A DNA stretch of 64,000 nucleotides from Manduca sexta (taxonomy: Eukaryota; Arthropoda; Insecta; Lepidoptera; Sphingidae): the NCBI RefSeq assembly GCF_014839805.1, contig NC_051137.1, positions 7,553,170 to 7,617,169 of the forward strand, in the 5' to 3' direction. Both the position numbers and the translations under genes were made by a program. The notes under the pieces were generated by a model. It saw only the letters and a list, made by a program, of their open reading frames with translations, was not told the origin of the DNA and made no database searches. Shown piece after piece: positions 37,778-48,945 of this stretch (the first letter of the stretch is position 1; each line of letters opens with the position of its first letter).

Positions 37778-37778
<1 letters not shown>
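32761..37778. other. Upstream AT-rich DNA with a CpG-rich block
   Basis: There is no supportable coding gene. The main landmarks are the CpG-rich block near 34.9-35.3 kb (listed separately) and small overlapping inverted repeats at 35905-35934 (AAAATGTTC/GAACATTTT and CGTAAAATG/CATTTTACG). A minus-strand GTAAGT at 36230-36225 sits next to a short GC-rich segment. The remaining open frames have AT-rich codon use and no splice context. Confidence 0.5.
34905..35270 (-). promoter_or_regulatory. CpG-rich block with a strong minus-strand splice donor (candidate promoter or non-coding exon)
   Basis: From about 34915 to 35010 the DNA is unusually rich in G, C and CpG, and includes GCGGCCGC near 34974. 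About 200 bases upstream on the minus strand, GC-rich sequence ends at ...GTGCGCTCA|GTAAGTGTC (GT at 35225-35224), a full match to the donor consensus. This is 2.6 kb upstream of the exon 1 ATG on the same strand, where a non-coding first exon would be expected. No reading frame supports coding. The role is inferred from composition and position only. Confidence 0.28.
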
Positions 37779-37840
<62 letters not shown>

Positions 37841-37872
37841 CTTCTATCTATATCTTCTTCTATCTATCTATA
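37779..37872. repeat. (TCTA)n microsatellite with TCTTCTTC interruptions
   Basis: About 15 uninterrupted TCTA units from 37779, then TCTTCTTCTATCTATATCTT and a further short TCTA run. It abuts the 5' end of the Helitron-like element beginning TATACTTATAATAAATC. Confidence 0.92.
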
Positions 37873-37993
37873 TACTTATAATAAATCTGTAGAGAGGTCA
37901 ATTCTGTACATGAAATATATTTCCAAAATAATAACTATCAGGGAGTGATTAGGGATCGATACTGATGCCAAAAATGCAATTAGTAAAATTTTT

Positions 37994-38031
37994 GTCTGTC
38001 TATCTGTCTGTCTGTCTGTCTGTCTGTCTGT
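37994..38031 (+). repeat. (GTCT/GTCA-type, GTCY)n microsatellite inside the Helitron-like element
   Basis: GTCTGTCTATCTGTCTGTCT and further units. The matching position in the copy at 58214-58227 has only about three units, so the array expands within the element. Confidence 0.9.
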
Positions 38032-38573
38032 ATAACCGTTATAGAAACAAAAACTACTCGACGGATTTTAACGAAACTTGGTACAATTATTTGTCATACT
38101 CCTGTGCTGGTTATAGTATACTTTTCATCACGCTACAATTAATAGGAGCAGAGCAGTGAAGGGAAATGTTGGGAAAACGGGAGAAGTTACTCCATTTTTA
38201 AGCTTCCGTCGCGTGTGCAACCTTAATGGTTAAAGCTACACAGAAATCATGTATGACGGAAATGTTCTCCTTAAAATTATGTAAAAATATCCCACGACAG
38301 CATATGTCTATCTTTTATGGTTGACTCACAATAACACGTGTAACTCCCGATAGCTTAGTAGTTCGAAGCTTTCTCATTATATTTGTCTACTCTTACGTTT
38401 ATAACACTCTCAGTCATCCCTAATTAAAAAAGTTAACATTATTAAATATTCCATAAAAATAATCATAGAAATCGGTATAGAAACACCAAAGTTATACATG
38501 AAATACGCTAATAATAAGCCATCATGCGTGAATACTGAATCATGCTATAAGGATTATTTTTGTATATATATAA

Positions 38574-38674
38574 GGTCGCGAACGCACAGGCAGGCGGCTT
38601 GCTTGGCACCTAGAGGCTAGCGAATCACCTAGCGAGTAGCTTCGTAAAACGAACATTCTCGAACGTTCGCGACC
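38574..38674. repeat. 11-bp inverted repeat enclosing 79 bp
   Basis: GGTCGCGAACG (38574-38584) and CGTTCGCGACC (38664-38674). The enclosed GC-richer segment is absent from the related copy at 58094-58696. Confidence 0.75.
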
Positions 38675-38729
38675 GGCTCCATTTTTGAAGTCCGAAATCC
38701 ACGCGGGCGAAGCTGCGAGCGGAAGCTAG

Positions 38730-39065
38730 TAAATAATATTAGTAAGAAGTAACATAAGAAATAACAAGTAAGGTCAGTTTTTAATGTTCTAAATCAACGG
38801 TACAAAGTATACTTTGTAATATGCTTTGAACATTGATAGCCATATACTTCCTATATAATACATAGTATTATAAACAATTTAATCTCGTTGATTATTACAT
38901 CATTATTATTATTAATGAGACAGATATAATTATGATTATATATTACAGTATTGTTATACTCACGTAGAGAATAATTAACTATTAATATTATACAGATATA
39001 AGCTTATCGTCCGATAACAAATTCCGTTATACGAATATTATGTGTTCAACATAATATGACTAATG
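38730..39065. other. Short AT-rich spacer between elements
   Basis: AT-rich, with ATTATTATTATT runs. No gene or repeat unit recognised. Confidence 0.5.
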
Positions 39066-39336
39066 ACTGCCTCGTGGCGTAGTTGTATTTCATGTCCGGT
39101 ACAATAGCGCTCTGAGGTCCTGGGTTCGAATCCCGGGTCGGGCAAAGTGATATTTGGGTTTTTCTGCTCAGTATCAGCCCGGAGTCTGGAATTTGTGCCC
39201 GATATGGCGATAGGCTCGCCCCCTATCACATCATGGGACGGAACATACTTGGCGAAAAGTGGGTGCCCTAGTTGCGCCTCTGCATACCCCTTCGGGGATA
39301 AATGCGTGATGTTATGTATGTATGTATGTATGTATG
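39066..39336 (+). mobile_element. tRNA-headed SINE, family A, best copy with (TATG)n tail
   Basis: Starts GACTGCCTCGTGGCGTAGTT, has a perfect B box GGTTCGAATCCC, the body GGGCAAAGTGATATTTGGG, the 3' block CCCCTTCGGGGATAAATGCG, and ends in five to six TATG units (39313-39336). It is the reference copy for 2064-2287 and 11307-11575. It is a SINE, not a tRNA gene. Confidence 0.88.
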
Positions 39337-39403
39337 TGTTCAACAAAATATGTATAATCAATGCGGTTTAGTGTTTATTTTCATCAGTCGAAAGGCCGTT
39401 TGG

Positions 39404-39790
39404 CTGCTTCGGTGGCTTGCTTGTTACTGCTACGCGGTACGAGTACGATTACAGCGCTGAGGTTTTTGGTTAGAATCCTGGGTCGAGCCAAAATAATTTG
39501 TAACTGGGTTTTTACATCTAAAAAATGAATCAGTCGCATCTCGGATTTAAGAAGTTGGCGCTGTGATACCTCCGTGCCTCGTAAAGCGCGTAATGCCGTT
39601 GGTCCTGCACCTGATCTTTCTCCGGTCATGTCGAATTACCGTCTCATCACACACATTGAAGGAATAGAGTGTGTACCTGTATATTAAGCACCCACTTGTG
39701 CACTATAATATCTCCTGCGTACCTGGCTGATTCCCGTTCAGATTGGCCACTGTGGCCGAAATTCGGCTAGGAGAGATTCATTCATTGTTA
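39404..39790 (+). mobile_element. SINE, family C, sharing the family A head
   Basis: The head GGCTGCTTCGGTGGCTTGC and the B-box-like GGTTAGAATCCTGGGTCGAG parallel family A, as does CTGGGTTTTTACATC. The body is different: GGCGCTGTGATACCTCCGTG, ATGCCGTTGGTCCTGCACCT, TGTGCACTATAATATCTCCT and the end GGCCGAAATTCGGCTAGGAG. I know this body as a common lepidopteran repeat. Confidence 0.75.
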
Positions 39791-42700
39791 TCAGCAAGCA
39801 AATACCGCACGAATATTCGCGCACAATTTATCCGCAGAATTAGCGTACAGATGGAAGTGTGGTGGTTGTCATAAATATTCTGCATCTCGTTTTTCTTTTA
39901 GCGCTCCCACACTTAAATGTTATGACATATTTTGATTTATGTAATTTATTTACCGCCCTTCGGACGTAAGAAATGACAGCTTACTTTATGGTGGGTGGCT
40001 ACCGTCGTTTCATCAGCTATGCGGTATAGTCTCTGCCAATCAGTGTCTCCATGTACACGGTAATTACGGTAGATGCACCGTAATCTGGCCCTAATCGACT
40101 CTAATATCCTGTCAAGGTACGAAGATATTACCTTGCCCGTGTCATATTTAATCGTATTACCAATGTCCTAATTGCATTTGATTGCAGGTAATCTAATAAA
40201 TTAACTGAAATTATAAATTGTTTTTTCTTAGCTCCCACCTAAGTACGCATTGGTTTTACTAATTCAAGTCAAAACCACGGTATTTTTTTTGGTATTTTAA
40301 TTCTTGCAATGCGGTAATTCGATTGAAACATGGAAGCACAGGTGCCAATGGAATAACTAAACTGCTACAGTCAATGCCTATGGTAGGATAACCGAAAGTT
40401 TATATGTACTACGTGTTATTTACAACGAAAGTCAAAAACGATAAACCCCAACCGAAGTTTAGTATATTGCAGTTATATTTAATGTAATTTTACATGCCAG
40501 TAGATAAAAAATAAATTAATTGTTCGAATATTTTTTTTAACTGTCCGCCTCATTGTTCCTCGAGGCAAAGTATTTGCTTTGTCAAACCAATTGAAAAACA
40601 AATTCCACAGTTTTAAAACACAAATTGAAAACTATCGGAGTTTATTATTTTTACATACCCGATGACTAGATATGTTCTTTTTAAATTGTACTCTAAGAAA
40701 TTAACGGATATTAACATCGACGAACAATAAATAGACTCTAGCTACCCTAAAAAAATCGATTATGAAGTGATGAATTTATTTATACACAGCTGATATCGAC
40801 TAAAAATAGATCGATGTTACATAAAAAATATTTATTAACTAAGATAAATAATGTGGGATAGAATCTTCAACACGTCAAAAGAAAGTTCATAGAACCAAAA
40901 GGAAAATGATAGATGGAATCCTGGCACTCACAAAAGTAACGAGCGGCGGCGGTGGCGGCGAATGGAAGAAATGTGTGAGGTCAACCAGTTGACGTCAGTC
41001 ACATGTTGTTGGGCCCGAGCATCAGATAGATTACGGTCAGCATTCACAACTTTATTCGACCTGCGCTAAGCCCTTCAAAGGATCAATAAAAAAAAAAGCG
41101 CTTTTGATTTCAAATGAGGTCTAGCCGATTGTGAGTGCTCGGCTCGGGCCGAATTATTCCATCGCTTTGTAAGGAACTTTCTTTAATCCCTCGTAGTAAG
41201 GTGAATACTTCTCTAATGTTTCAATTTAAAGTTCCATTAAATTTATGGTAAACTACTAAATACAGCGATAAGTTTGCAAAGTTTTCTAATTATATTAATA
41301 TTAAATTTCATAGCGAAGCGCAGTAAGAAACTACAAACAATTTATTGTAATGAAACTCCCTCAGAGACCTGATATGTATGATCCTAGCCCCAATAAACAT
41401 AGAAAGCAAGGTACAGAGAAAATTAAACAACAGTTTCCGTACTTCCATAAATATCTTTATTACGTGTAAACTTGACGTAATAGATATTTATACCAAATAT
41501 GATCAAAACAATTCAGATGGACATAAAATCGCAGAAGTACACAAAACAATACAGGTACAGAAAAAAATCCATTAACACGGGTTTAGATAGAGATCATAAA
41601 GACAATGGATTTATCACATGATTGCGTTTTAAAATTTAAAGTTGTTCGATATAATCAACCATATTTAAATGGCGCAGAGGCGGTAATAAATTTCCCATTG
41701 ACGACGAGACGAAGAATTGAACAAAAACGGCTCTTGTTGAATTGGGAGCCCAACAATGGATAATTTATCGTGGTGGGCTCAGGCTCGTCGTTTTGCGTAA
41801 AATAAAAACGTAGGTATCTATTTTCTGGGGCAATAAGCAGAATTGGTCGAGGCGAATATTCGCCATTTCACAAACATTATTTTATAGCAGCCAGTAGGCG
41901 CCTATACAATGCGTAGAGCCTAATCCGCCATTATCACCCAACTTACTCGGGGCTATTACGCGAACGTAGATTTATTACAACCGTAAACGGACTTACTACG
42001 GCACGAATGGATTTTACACTGATACAACTTTCTCAAACTCACAAACCAATTTAAAGAAGACCTGGTAACTTTTAATCTTAAGGTTTATAATACAAACACA
42101 TTGTACATTAAAGTAATTAACGACATGTTTGTAAAAACAAATCTCATGTCAAAATCTGCGACGGATCCATCTTTCTCGTTTAGAATTTGTTAAGCTAAAT
42201 TAGCAGTCGGCCTTTCGCTGAGAGGTTCTCTTGTCTTTTAGCTGAGTAACCACATTTCATGTTTATTTCATTTTTTATGACAAACCTCGAAACGGATTTG
42301 TACTGATTTGTAATGAATCCGCGCGACTTAAATTAATATCTTGAATTTGTCTTCCATCTGCCTTTGAAAGTTTTATTTGTGCGAGATACACAGCGGCTTC
42401 CATGACGTTAAATCAAATTTATTATAATAAACTTCATGAGTATATAAAGTACTACAGATTATGTAACGGTGATGTTAATTTTAGTTACTGAAGATCTATT
42501 CTTAGCTTTTGCTTTCTTAATATTATGTGGCTATGTATAAATAACCGTACAGCATTTGGTCGATATAAGCCAGTGAGTTAATAGGGTGTGAGCCTTTGGC
42601 CCCATCAGGCGAAATCTTAATCTAATATCTTATCTTATCAAAATAATAATTTTAAAACTTAAACCCAAAAGAATAAATATATATTACAGGTTTCTCTATC

Positions 42701-43146
42701 AGAATACATGAGTAACGTTATATCTTCCAATTAATACTGGTATTGTTTTAAATATTTTAATTGTATCTACATTTTGCAATCCTTTTATAATTGGTATAAA
42801 TAAAAATTACAGAAATTTCACATTGATATGCGAGTAATAAAAGCAATCTCATCACCAAAAACTTGTTACCGGTGGGACGGCTTTTTGGATAAATTAAAAT
42901 TAAAAACGCATTACGCCGAACGAGACACACAAAAAACACAGAACACGCGTAACGAGTTAAGGGGAAAGGATATTGTAGTATACTTTGAATAGTAAGTTAA
43001 AAAAAATGTATTATGATCAAAGATTAACCGATGTTCATGGGTATTTAAGGAATCTGTCTACTACACCATTTAAAACTATGACTGTGCTAGGAACGTGTCA
43101 CGTAAAAAAATATTCTTTGTATGTTTATCAAAGAAGAAAATAATAA
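39791..43146. other. AT-rich DNA, no gene seen
   Basis: A perfect CRE palindrome TGACGTCA lies at 40990-40997 in a GC-richer patch with GGCGGCGGTGGCGGCG nearby (about 40945). An ATG-started frame at 41378-41575 is AT-rich and has no support as a gene. Confidence 0.45.
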
Positions 43147-43392
43147 CCCCCATATTCATAGACGTTTTTTATCGAACGATCGAGTAAGGCTGTGATAACA
43201 AGTCTGTTTCTCAGTGCTGACGGTATGGCAGTCTTCGCAGTGTGATACGATTGGCTAATATTGAAATACAACAATAATAACCAATCACAACGGCCCTATG
43301 ACTATTTCTCAGTGCCGTTGGGCACTGAGAAACAGGCTTGTTATCACAGCTTTACTCCGTCCTTAGATAAAAAACGTTTATGAATAAGGGGG
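43147..43392. mobile_element. Fold-back MITE with about 71-bp terminal inverted repeats and TAA target duplication
   Basis: The left end CCCCCATATTCATAGACG and the reverse complement of the right end CCCCCTTATTCATAAACG align for about 71 bases (43147-43217 with 43322-43392), including TGTGATAACAAG and CTGTTTCTCAGTGC. It is flanked by TAA at 43144-43146 and 43393-43395. A 3-bp TWA-type duplication and C-rich ends fit the PIF/Harbinger-type MITEs. The interior is non-coding. Confidence 0.9.
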
Positions 43393-44111
43393 TAAGAATT
43401 TAATTTTCACAAAATGCAACGCTGAAAGGTGTTTTTGATTTTTGTCACATTACCGTGGCTTGTAGAACTTTAAAGTGAAGGTAAATATTCATAAATATTA
43501 TATTATTTTATTGAGAGTTCACAACAGAGCACACTAATAATACACATTATTTTCACATATTGCAGTATTATATACCGGAAAGAAAGAGGAATGTGCTCAA
43601 AAATGGCAGAAATTAATCACTATAACAATATATTGCTTCAAATGTTCTCTGCGTGCAGTCACTTCCTAATTAAGCAAGGGTTACTTCAAGAAAAGTCGTG
43701 AAATATATTTCCGTCACGTATTTATAGTTACATTTCGTTTTTTACCAAATACTAGACGCTGAACTTACAGTAGGAAAAGGTTCTTTTCAATTCTATAAAA
43801 TACAAAACTTTCTTATATATATACACATGACACGATATAAAGTACCTATATACATATGTATTTAGATTAGTCAACGAACAGCAAGCACACAAGCGACAAT
43901 AATTACTGCCTTTGCGGTTAAATGGCATACTGATTCGACGTTATCACACCCAATTGTTGTTCGGACCTGCTCTATTCAGACTCAACCGCGTTTAGAATCC
44001 CAGATAACCTTTGGCTTCTAGTGAATTTACTTTTTTTTCGGTGAAAAGAAGTATCGACGGAATTTAAGTCACGTGCCGACTCCCGACGCTAGTCGATTAT
44101 AAAAATGTTGA

Positions 44112-44162
44112 CAACATAAATAGTATTGTGCTATACTATTTATGTTGCAAATTTATGCAACA
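44112..44162. repeat. Two adjoining hairpins
   Basis: CAACATAAATAGTA (44112-44125) pairs exactly with TACTATTTATGTTG (44134-44147) across 8 bases. The right arm overlaps a second inverted repeat, TGTTGCA/TGCAACA (44143-44149 with 44156-44162). Confidence 0.6.
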
Positions 44163-46416
44163 TTTCCTCTCTCCAACTCGTATTGTACCGTTACAATTAG
44201 CTAAAGAATGCATAAAAATAACATTACATTTTATATTTTTAATCATGCTGTGGAGCAATCTCTGGGCATCATAATTGCTCACAAACAATCAAGCCACAAA
44301 AATAACAACTCTCCTAAACACAGTCACATAAAAACCGAACGCTTTGTGCCGAGAATACTTATGTGGGTTATATTTATTTGTAATGCAAACGTAAAAGGAA
44401 AGGAATTGTTGCCTATCAAGCCGAGTTATTCATGATAATTGTAAAAAGGATTTGACAAAGCGTATATTGTGATAAAATGAAACTGCGTAATTTAATACAA
44501 AGAAATGTAATTCATCAACGTAGAAACATAATTTAACAGCCGTGCCTACTTTTTGGTAATGTGCCCGGTAGGCTTTTTAGTTTTTTCATTATTAAAGTGG
44601 ATGTGTGTCCCAATTTTATTACTGGTGAGGCAGTTTTACAGGCTGTGGTCCAGAACAAATTGCGTTCACTGTTTTACTACTTTTCTACTACATATATCAA
44701 TGTGAACACAGAGTTAACATTAATGAAGCAATTATCGTGTAAAAGGACAATGCAATTACCACAGACCGGATATAATTTTCTTGCAAAAACCAATGACGTT
44801 CGACAAACACAAATACATTATCTGGTGCGTTGTCAGGCGGCCCAAGTGTAACCGAGATAAATTTTTTCGGCTCGAATTTTCACCGGGAGTCGGGTTTTTC
44901 AATTTATTTCGTCGTTTTAGCCGAGTGACGCCGTAATTACGACGCGGCGTGGCTCGGCGCACCGCATAAACGCCACGCTATTTTTTTTGAATTTGGCTCT
45001 TCGCACATAATCATAAACTACCTATCGATGAGCCAATGCAAACAACATGATGTTTTAATAGTGCATCATATAAAAACTGCAGTTCAATGCAAAGCCAATG
45101 TCTAACCTACGTCTGATTCATATTAATTTGAAAGGATCCCTTAAACAAATAACGAGGGCCATTTCTTAGCAAATTCTATTTGCATAATGAAGGCCCATGT
45201 GATTATAGTCATAGTTTAATATTCACATGCACAATAAAATATTTATTTGATATTACATCTCTTGTCCAATAATGCCTTATGATTCAACTTCCATGGGAGA
45301 TAACATGAAGCTAGAACCTTATGGAGAGTAATGATAGGGACATAAAAAACACAGGCCGAGTTTAACATAATTTTACGGGAGAGTGGGCGCCCATAGAAAC
45401 CGGTAGTGGGAATACGGGCAGGCGTTCAATTCGCCCTGTATAATGCCGCGATAAAAAAGATTGAACTTACTCGAAACGTAATAAGCAAACCCTATTTTCA
45501 GTAAGAATTTCAAATAAACACGGTTTATTAAAATCTGGACATATTATTTAAAACGAATTGGTTTCATTAGTGATAAAATGTTAAGGTGTTTACACAATGG
45601 CCAATGCAATATTGTCTACGAGACTTTAGAACGAAGTCATTGAATAGTTGAACACTGAGCGCGCTCGTCTAAGCCGCACGAGAGGGCGTGGCTATCTACG
45701 TTTCGGACCTAGCAATCTTCAATACAACGAGGAAATATCCCTGGATATTGGTTTCAACACGTAAGGAGTTTAATCTCGTTGTTTCCGTTCGGATAAAGTA
45801 ATCTTTGTCGGTCATAAAGCTCTATTTCTTTTAATACAAAGGGAATCAATAAATATCAAGTCGTAGTTTAGGTCTCTAATCTCGTTCCGCCAATAATGAT
45901 AGAATAAATGCTTCGGTTTATTGTTTTAATTGTAAACGTTTAGCTACGATTATTTAGTCTTTATATTCTGACACTATCAATTTATATTAATCTAATGTAA
46001 ATATTAGTACCTACACTAAATATCCTCTATCTAATCAAATATTTTATAACTTAAAAAATATTTCAGTAATTATTTTAAAGATAACCGACTCAAAGACATA
46101 GAGACAAAGTATATTTAAGCTGTGAGACTTCTGATCCTATATTCGACCTCGAGAACAGACAAATACTGTACAACTTTATAACTTCTATTACTTCAAGAGA
46201 TGAGACTAAGTTCAGCAAACCACGGAAGCCATGATTCCCTTTTTAATATACAGGCCTATGTTTATACACGTACATAATTCCAGGATATATTTTACGACAT
46301 ACACTTGTACATTGTTATACCAAAATATTGTTATGAATACAACATAAGCCCTGCCAAAATAGAAATCATATATAGTAGAACGATTCATGACGCGTTTTCC
46401 GTATGATACATGTTGA

Positions 46417-46650
46417 GTGGGCTCACTTGATCATCGAGCAAAAACAATAGTGTCGCGCAAGATAGAAGAGGTCGAGTCCATTAGGGAAACTGTTTATGAC
46501 GAGAGTGTGATCAATAGAGACACCGCCGGCGGGTCAGGGGTCGGTCGAATCGTTAGGGATGATACGGGCATATACGCAGTTATTAATAGCTGCTTCGTGG
46601 TCGGCTCCGATCCCCGCGCGGTTATGGACACTAAATATTGTATAAATTAA
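46417..46650 (+). other. GC-richer open frame, doubtful coding
   Basis: The frame is open for 77 codons up to TAA at 46648-46650. It has mixed third positions and a protein-like composition (for example VGRIVRDDTGIYAVINSC). It lacks an in-frame ATG near its start, so it would have to be a terminal exon, yet the upstream AG sites have no pyrimidine tracts. AATAAA words occur downstream in AT-rich sequence. No family recognised. Probably chance or a relic. Confidence 0.15.
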
Positions 46651-48641
46651 CTACAACCGACATTCGACGCCAACTGTTTGGAACTGCTCGATATTACGCG
46701 TCTCAAATTTAATAATATCTTTTAAGTCGCAACAGTTAAACTTTTATGTGCGACTGCCAAGTTTATTACGGTGCTTTTCTTGAATAAAAATTCAAATATC
46801 TTATCTTCAAAGTGTAGTGAAAAATTTAATCTTTAATTAATAAAATGACAGTTGAACATTCGGTCCCAAAGTAATCACACACAAAGTGAATTATCCTTCG
46901 TTGTTTTACAACATTTGTGACATTCGTAAAATGCTTCTGGTAAAAACATAATAGTTTTAGAATGTAACACACACAAATTAAGTTATTTATGTCACCATAA
47001 TTAACATTAATCACTTAAATAACGCGTCCCATTTGGAGTGTCCTTTTGAATTAAAACTAAAATGTTTGCTGAATTCACGAGATATAAGTAAGCACATCTA
47101 TGCCTGAGTAAAACAATCTGATACCCAGAACTCTCTGAGAAAAGTACTGACCTACATTTATATAGACGGACAGATGTTAAAGAATGATTTAGCTTCGAAG
47201 CACGAACTTTTAAAACGTAACGAAACAATTATAAACTTACACTGTACAACGCGTGAATTTCTTATAGATATTATAAAATCCGAGCTACATACGGGTAAGG
47301 GACATGTGTATATTGTTCTCGGCTTAAAAATGGAAACGTTGTATTTTCTCGTAGATGTTGAAAAGTCGACTAGGGCTCAGGTCAGATGACAGTCGTTCAA
47401 CAGACTTTGAGTACTGCATTCATTTTACAGAAACATGCTATACTGTTAATATGCAGCGCGCGTTTTGACTTAACGAATAGAGCAACGCGGCTTTGAACGC
47501 CCGCTGAAAGCTCTAAGCTTACATGCATAAGTCGAGTTTAGACTAAATCCACATTTATATATGATACTGTCGTTTTTATCCAGTTACAAAACGACGTCAT
47601 TTTTAATTTATCAAATAAAAGATTAATTACTCATTGCACATCGTTTCGTGTTGAATATGAAGCATTCGCATTCTGGAAATTACATAATGTTACGCTCTCT
47701 AAGTAAATATTTGATGCAACGTCGGATATATGTATTTACACTTATTAATACGAGAGCGGAGCAGTTCTCTTAGTGGATTAACTTTCAGCCAATCGTACCG
47801 AGTATACGGAAATGGGCACATTTGTCAGGGAAAATATTATGTAAAATTCAATTTTCCGCTGCGCGCGAATAAAATGCTAGTTCCAACTCAATAACGAGTA
47901 CTATATAGTGTATGCTGTCAATAATGCAACTAGATAAGGATGCAATAAAAGTACTTTCAATTCAATCGCATTCTTCACCACTTTGTCTGGTATTCCCATT
48001 TTGAAACATTGCATCCAGGGCAAGTGTGCAGTTGTCCCAAATCTAATTTGAAACGACGGGGAACCGACAAGCGTAACCTGGATTTGATTCGGGGTAAACG
48101 ATTAGTTAGGAATTTAATTTGCAAAGTATGATGTAAGTTCACGTAGGAAAGAGCACCGTTATCGGAGACGGCGCGGCGTGCGGTGCGCAAAACTTTACGC
48201 ATTTATGCGCGCGCTCGTCTCTAGAGTTCTAACAACCACACTTCTACAACTATTCCAACTGCATGCTTCAAAAAGATCAAACTACTGTTTATATTTAAAA
48301 TAGTACTAGTATTTAAAATATATAGCTATTTCTATTAAACATGTGTATCTTAAGATATTTTACAGTCTCATACACTGTAGAGTTGATATTAGCCGCAAAC
48401 AAGCTGAAGTAAAGAATATGTCCAGGTTTGAATAGTTTGATGTACATTTTCTATAATGGACTGATTTAAAGTAACTACCTTTCGGAGTAGATTATGTTGT
48501 GTATATACAAGATTAAATAGTGTTTTAGAAGTAGATATTATTGCTCTTATCTGATATACAAAAGAATTTTATTTTGATGCTACCGAGTTTGGTCAACTTA
48601 TTATTTTATTGATGCTATAAAATCAAATTAAATCTTCACAT

Positions 48642-48945
48642 ATTATAAAATTGTAATAAGCCGATATCTGGACATTATATCTATTCGATAAAAACTAATA
48701 TGGAGGGCCTTTATTAAAACAACAGATGCCAAAACAACGTTTTATTAGAATTTTTGTCTGTCTGTCCGTATGTTTCTACGCACATTATGCAAAACTACTG
48801 CATGGAATTTAATGCAGTTTTCATCGATTTATTGATAGCGGTCTAACTTAAAATATAGGCTAAATTTGATCCCGGGAAAAGATAAAGCGGGTCTTTTATC
48901 CCGGAAGAACTTTTTCAGGCGGGTGGAACCGTGAGCAAGAACTAG
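48642..48945 (+). mobile_element. Helitron-like non-autonomous element, subfamily 1
   Basis: 5' TATAAAATTGTAATAAGCCG and ATATCTGGACATTATATC, then AAACTAATATGGAGGGCC, CAACAGATGCCAAAACAACG and TTTTTGTCTGTCTGTCCG, the core GATCCCGGGAAAAGATAAAG and GGTCTTTTATCCCGG, and the end GGCGGGTGGAACCGTGAGCA before CTAG at 48942-48945. It is a longer relative of 18718-18928. Confidence 0.78.

Larger units (their letters stand above)
37869..38729 (+). mobile_element. Helitron-like non-autonomous element, subfamily 2, with internal (GTCY)n
   Basis: The 5' TATACTTATAATAAATCTGT and about 290 further bases are nearly identical to 58094-58360. The 3' end ACGCGGGCGAAGCTGCGAGC is followed by CTAG (38726-38729). 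An internal GTCT-type microsatellite (37994-38031) is much longer than in the other copy. The 3' part carries an 11-bp inverted repeat (GGTCGCGAACG/CGTTCGCGACC). No transposase frame is present. Confidence 0.75.
43393..48641. other. AT-rich DNA with weak ORF candidates
   Basis: No supported gene. It holds the hairpin at 44112-44147, the candidate frame at 46417-46650 and a GC-rich patch at about 48150-48225. In that patch a minus-strand ATG (48202) opens a 75-codon basic frame with no splice support. Confidence 0.4.

Noticed and set aside
39066..39140. Possible tRNA gene from the perfect B box
   Set aside because: No acceptor stem or anticodon arm can be drawn. The same head recurs at 2.2 and 11.5 kb attached to the same non-tRNA body, so it is a SINE head.
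47975..48202. 75-codon basic frame on minus starting in a GC-rich patch
   Set aside because: The ATG context is unremarkable, no donor fits, and the Arg-rich start simply reflects GC-rich sequence.
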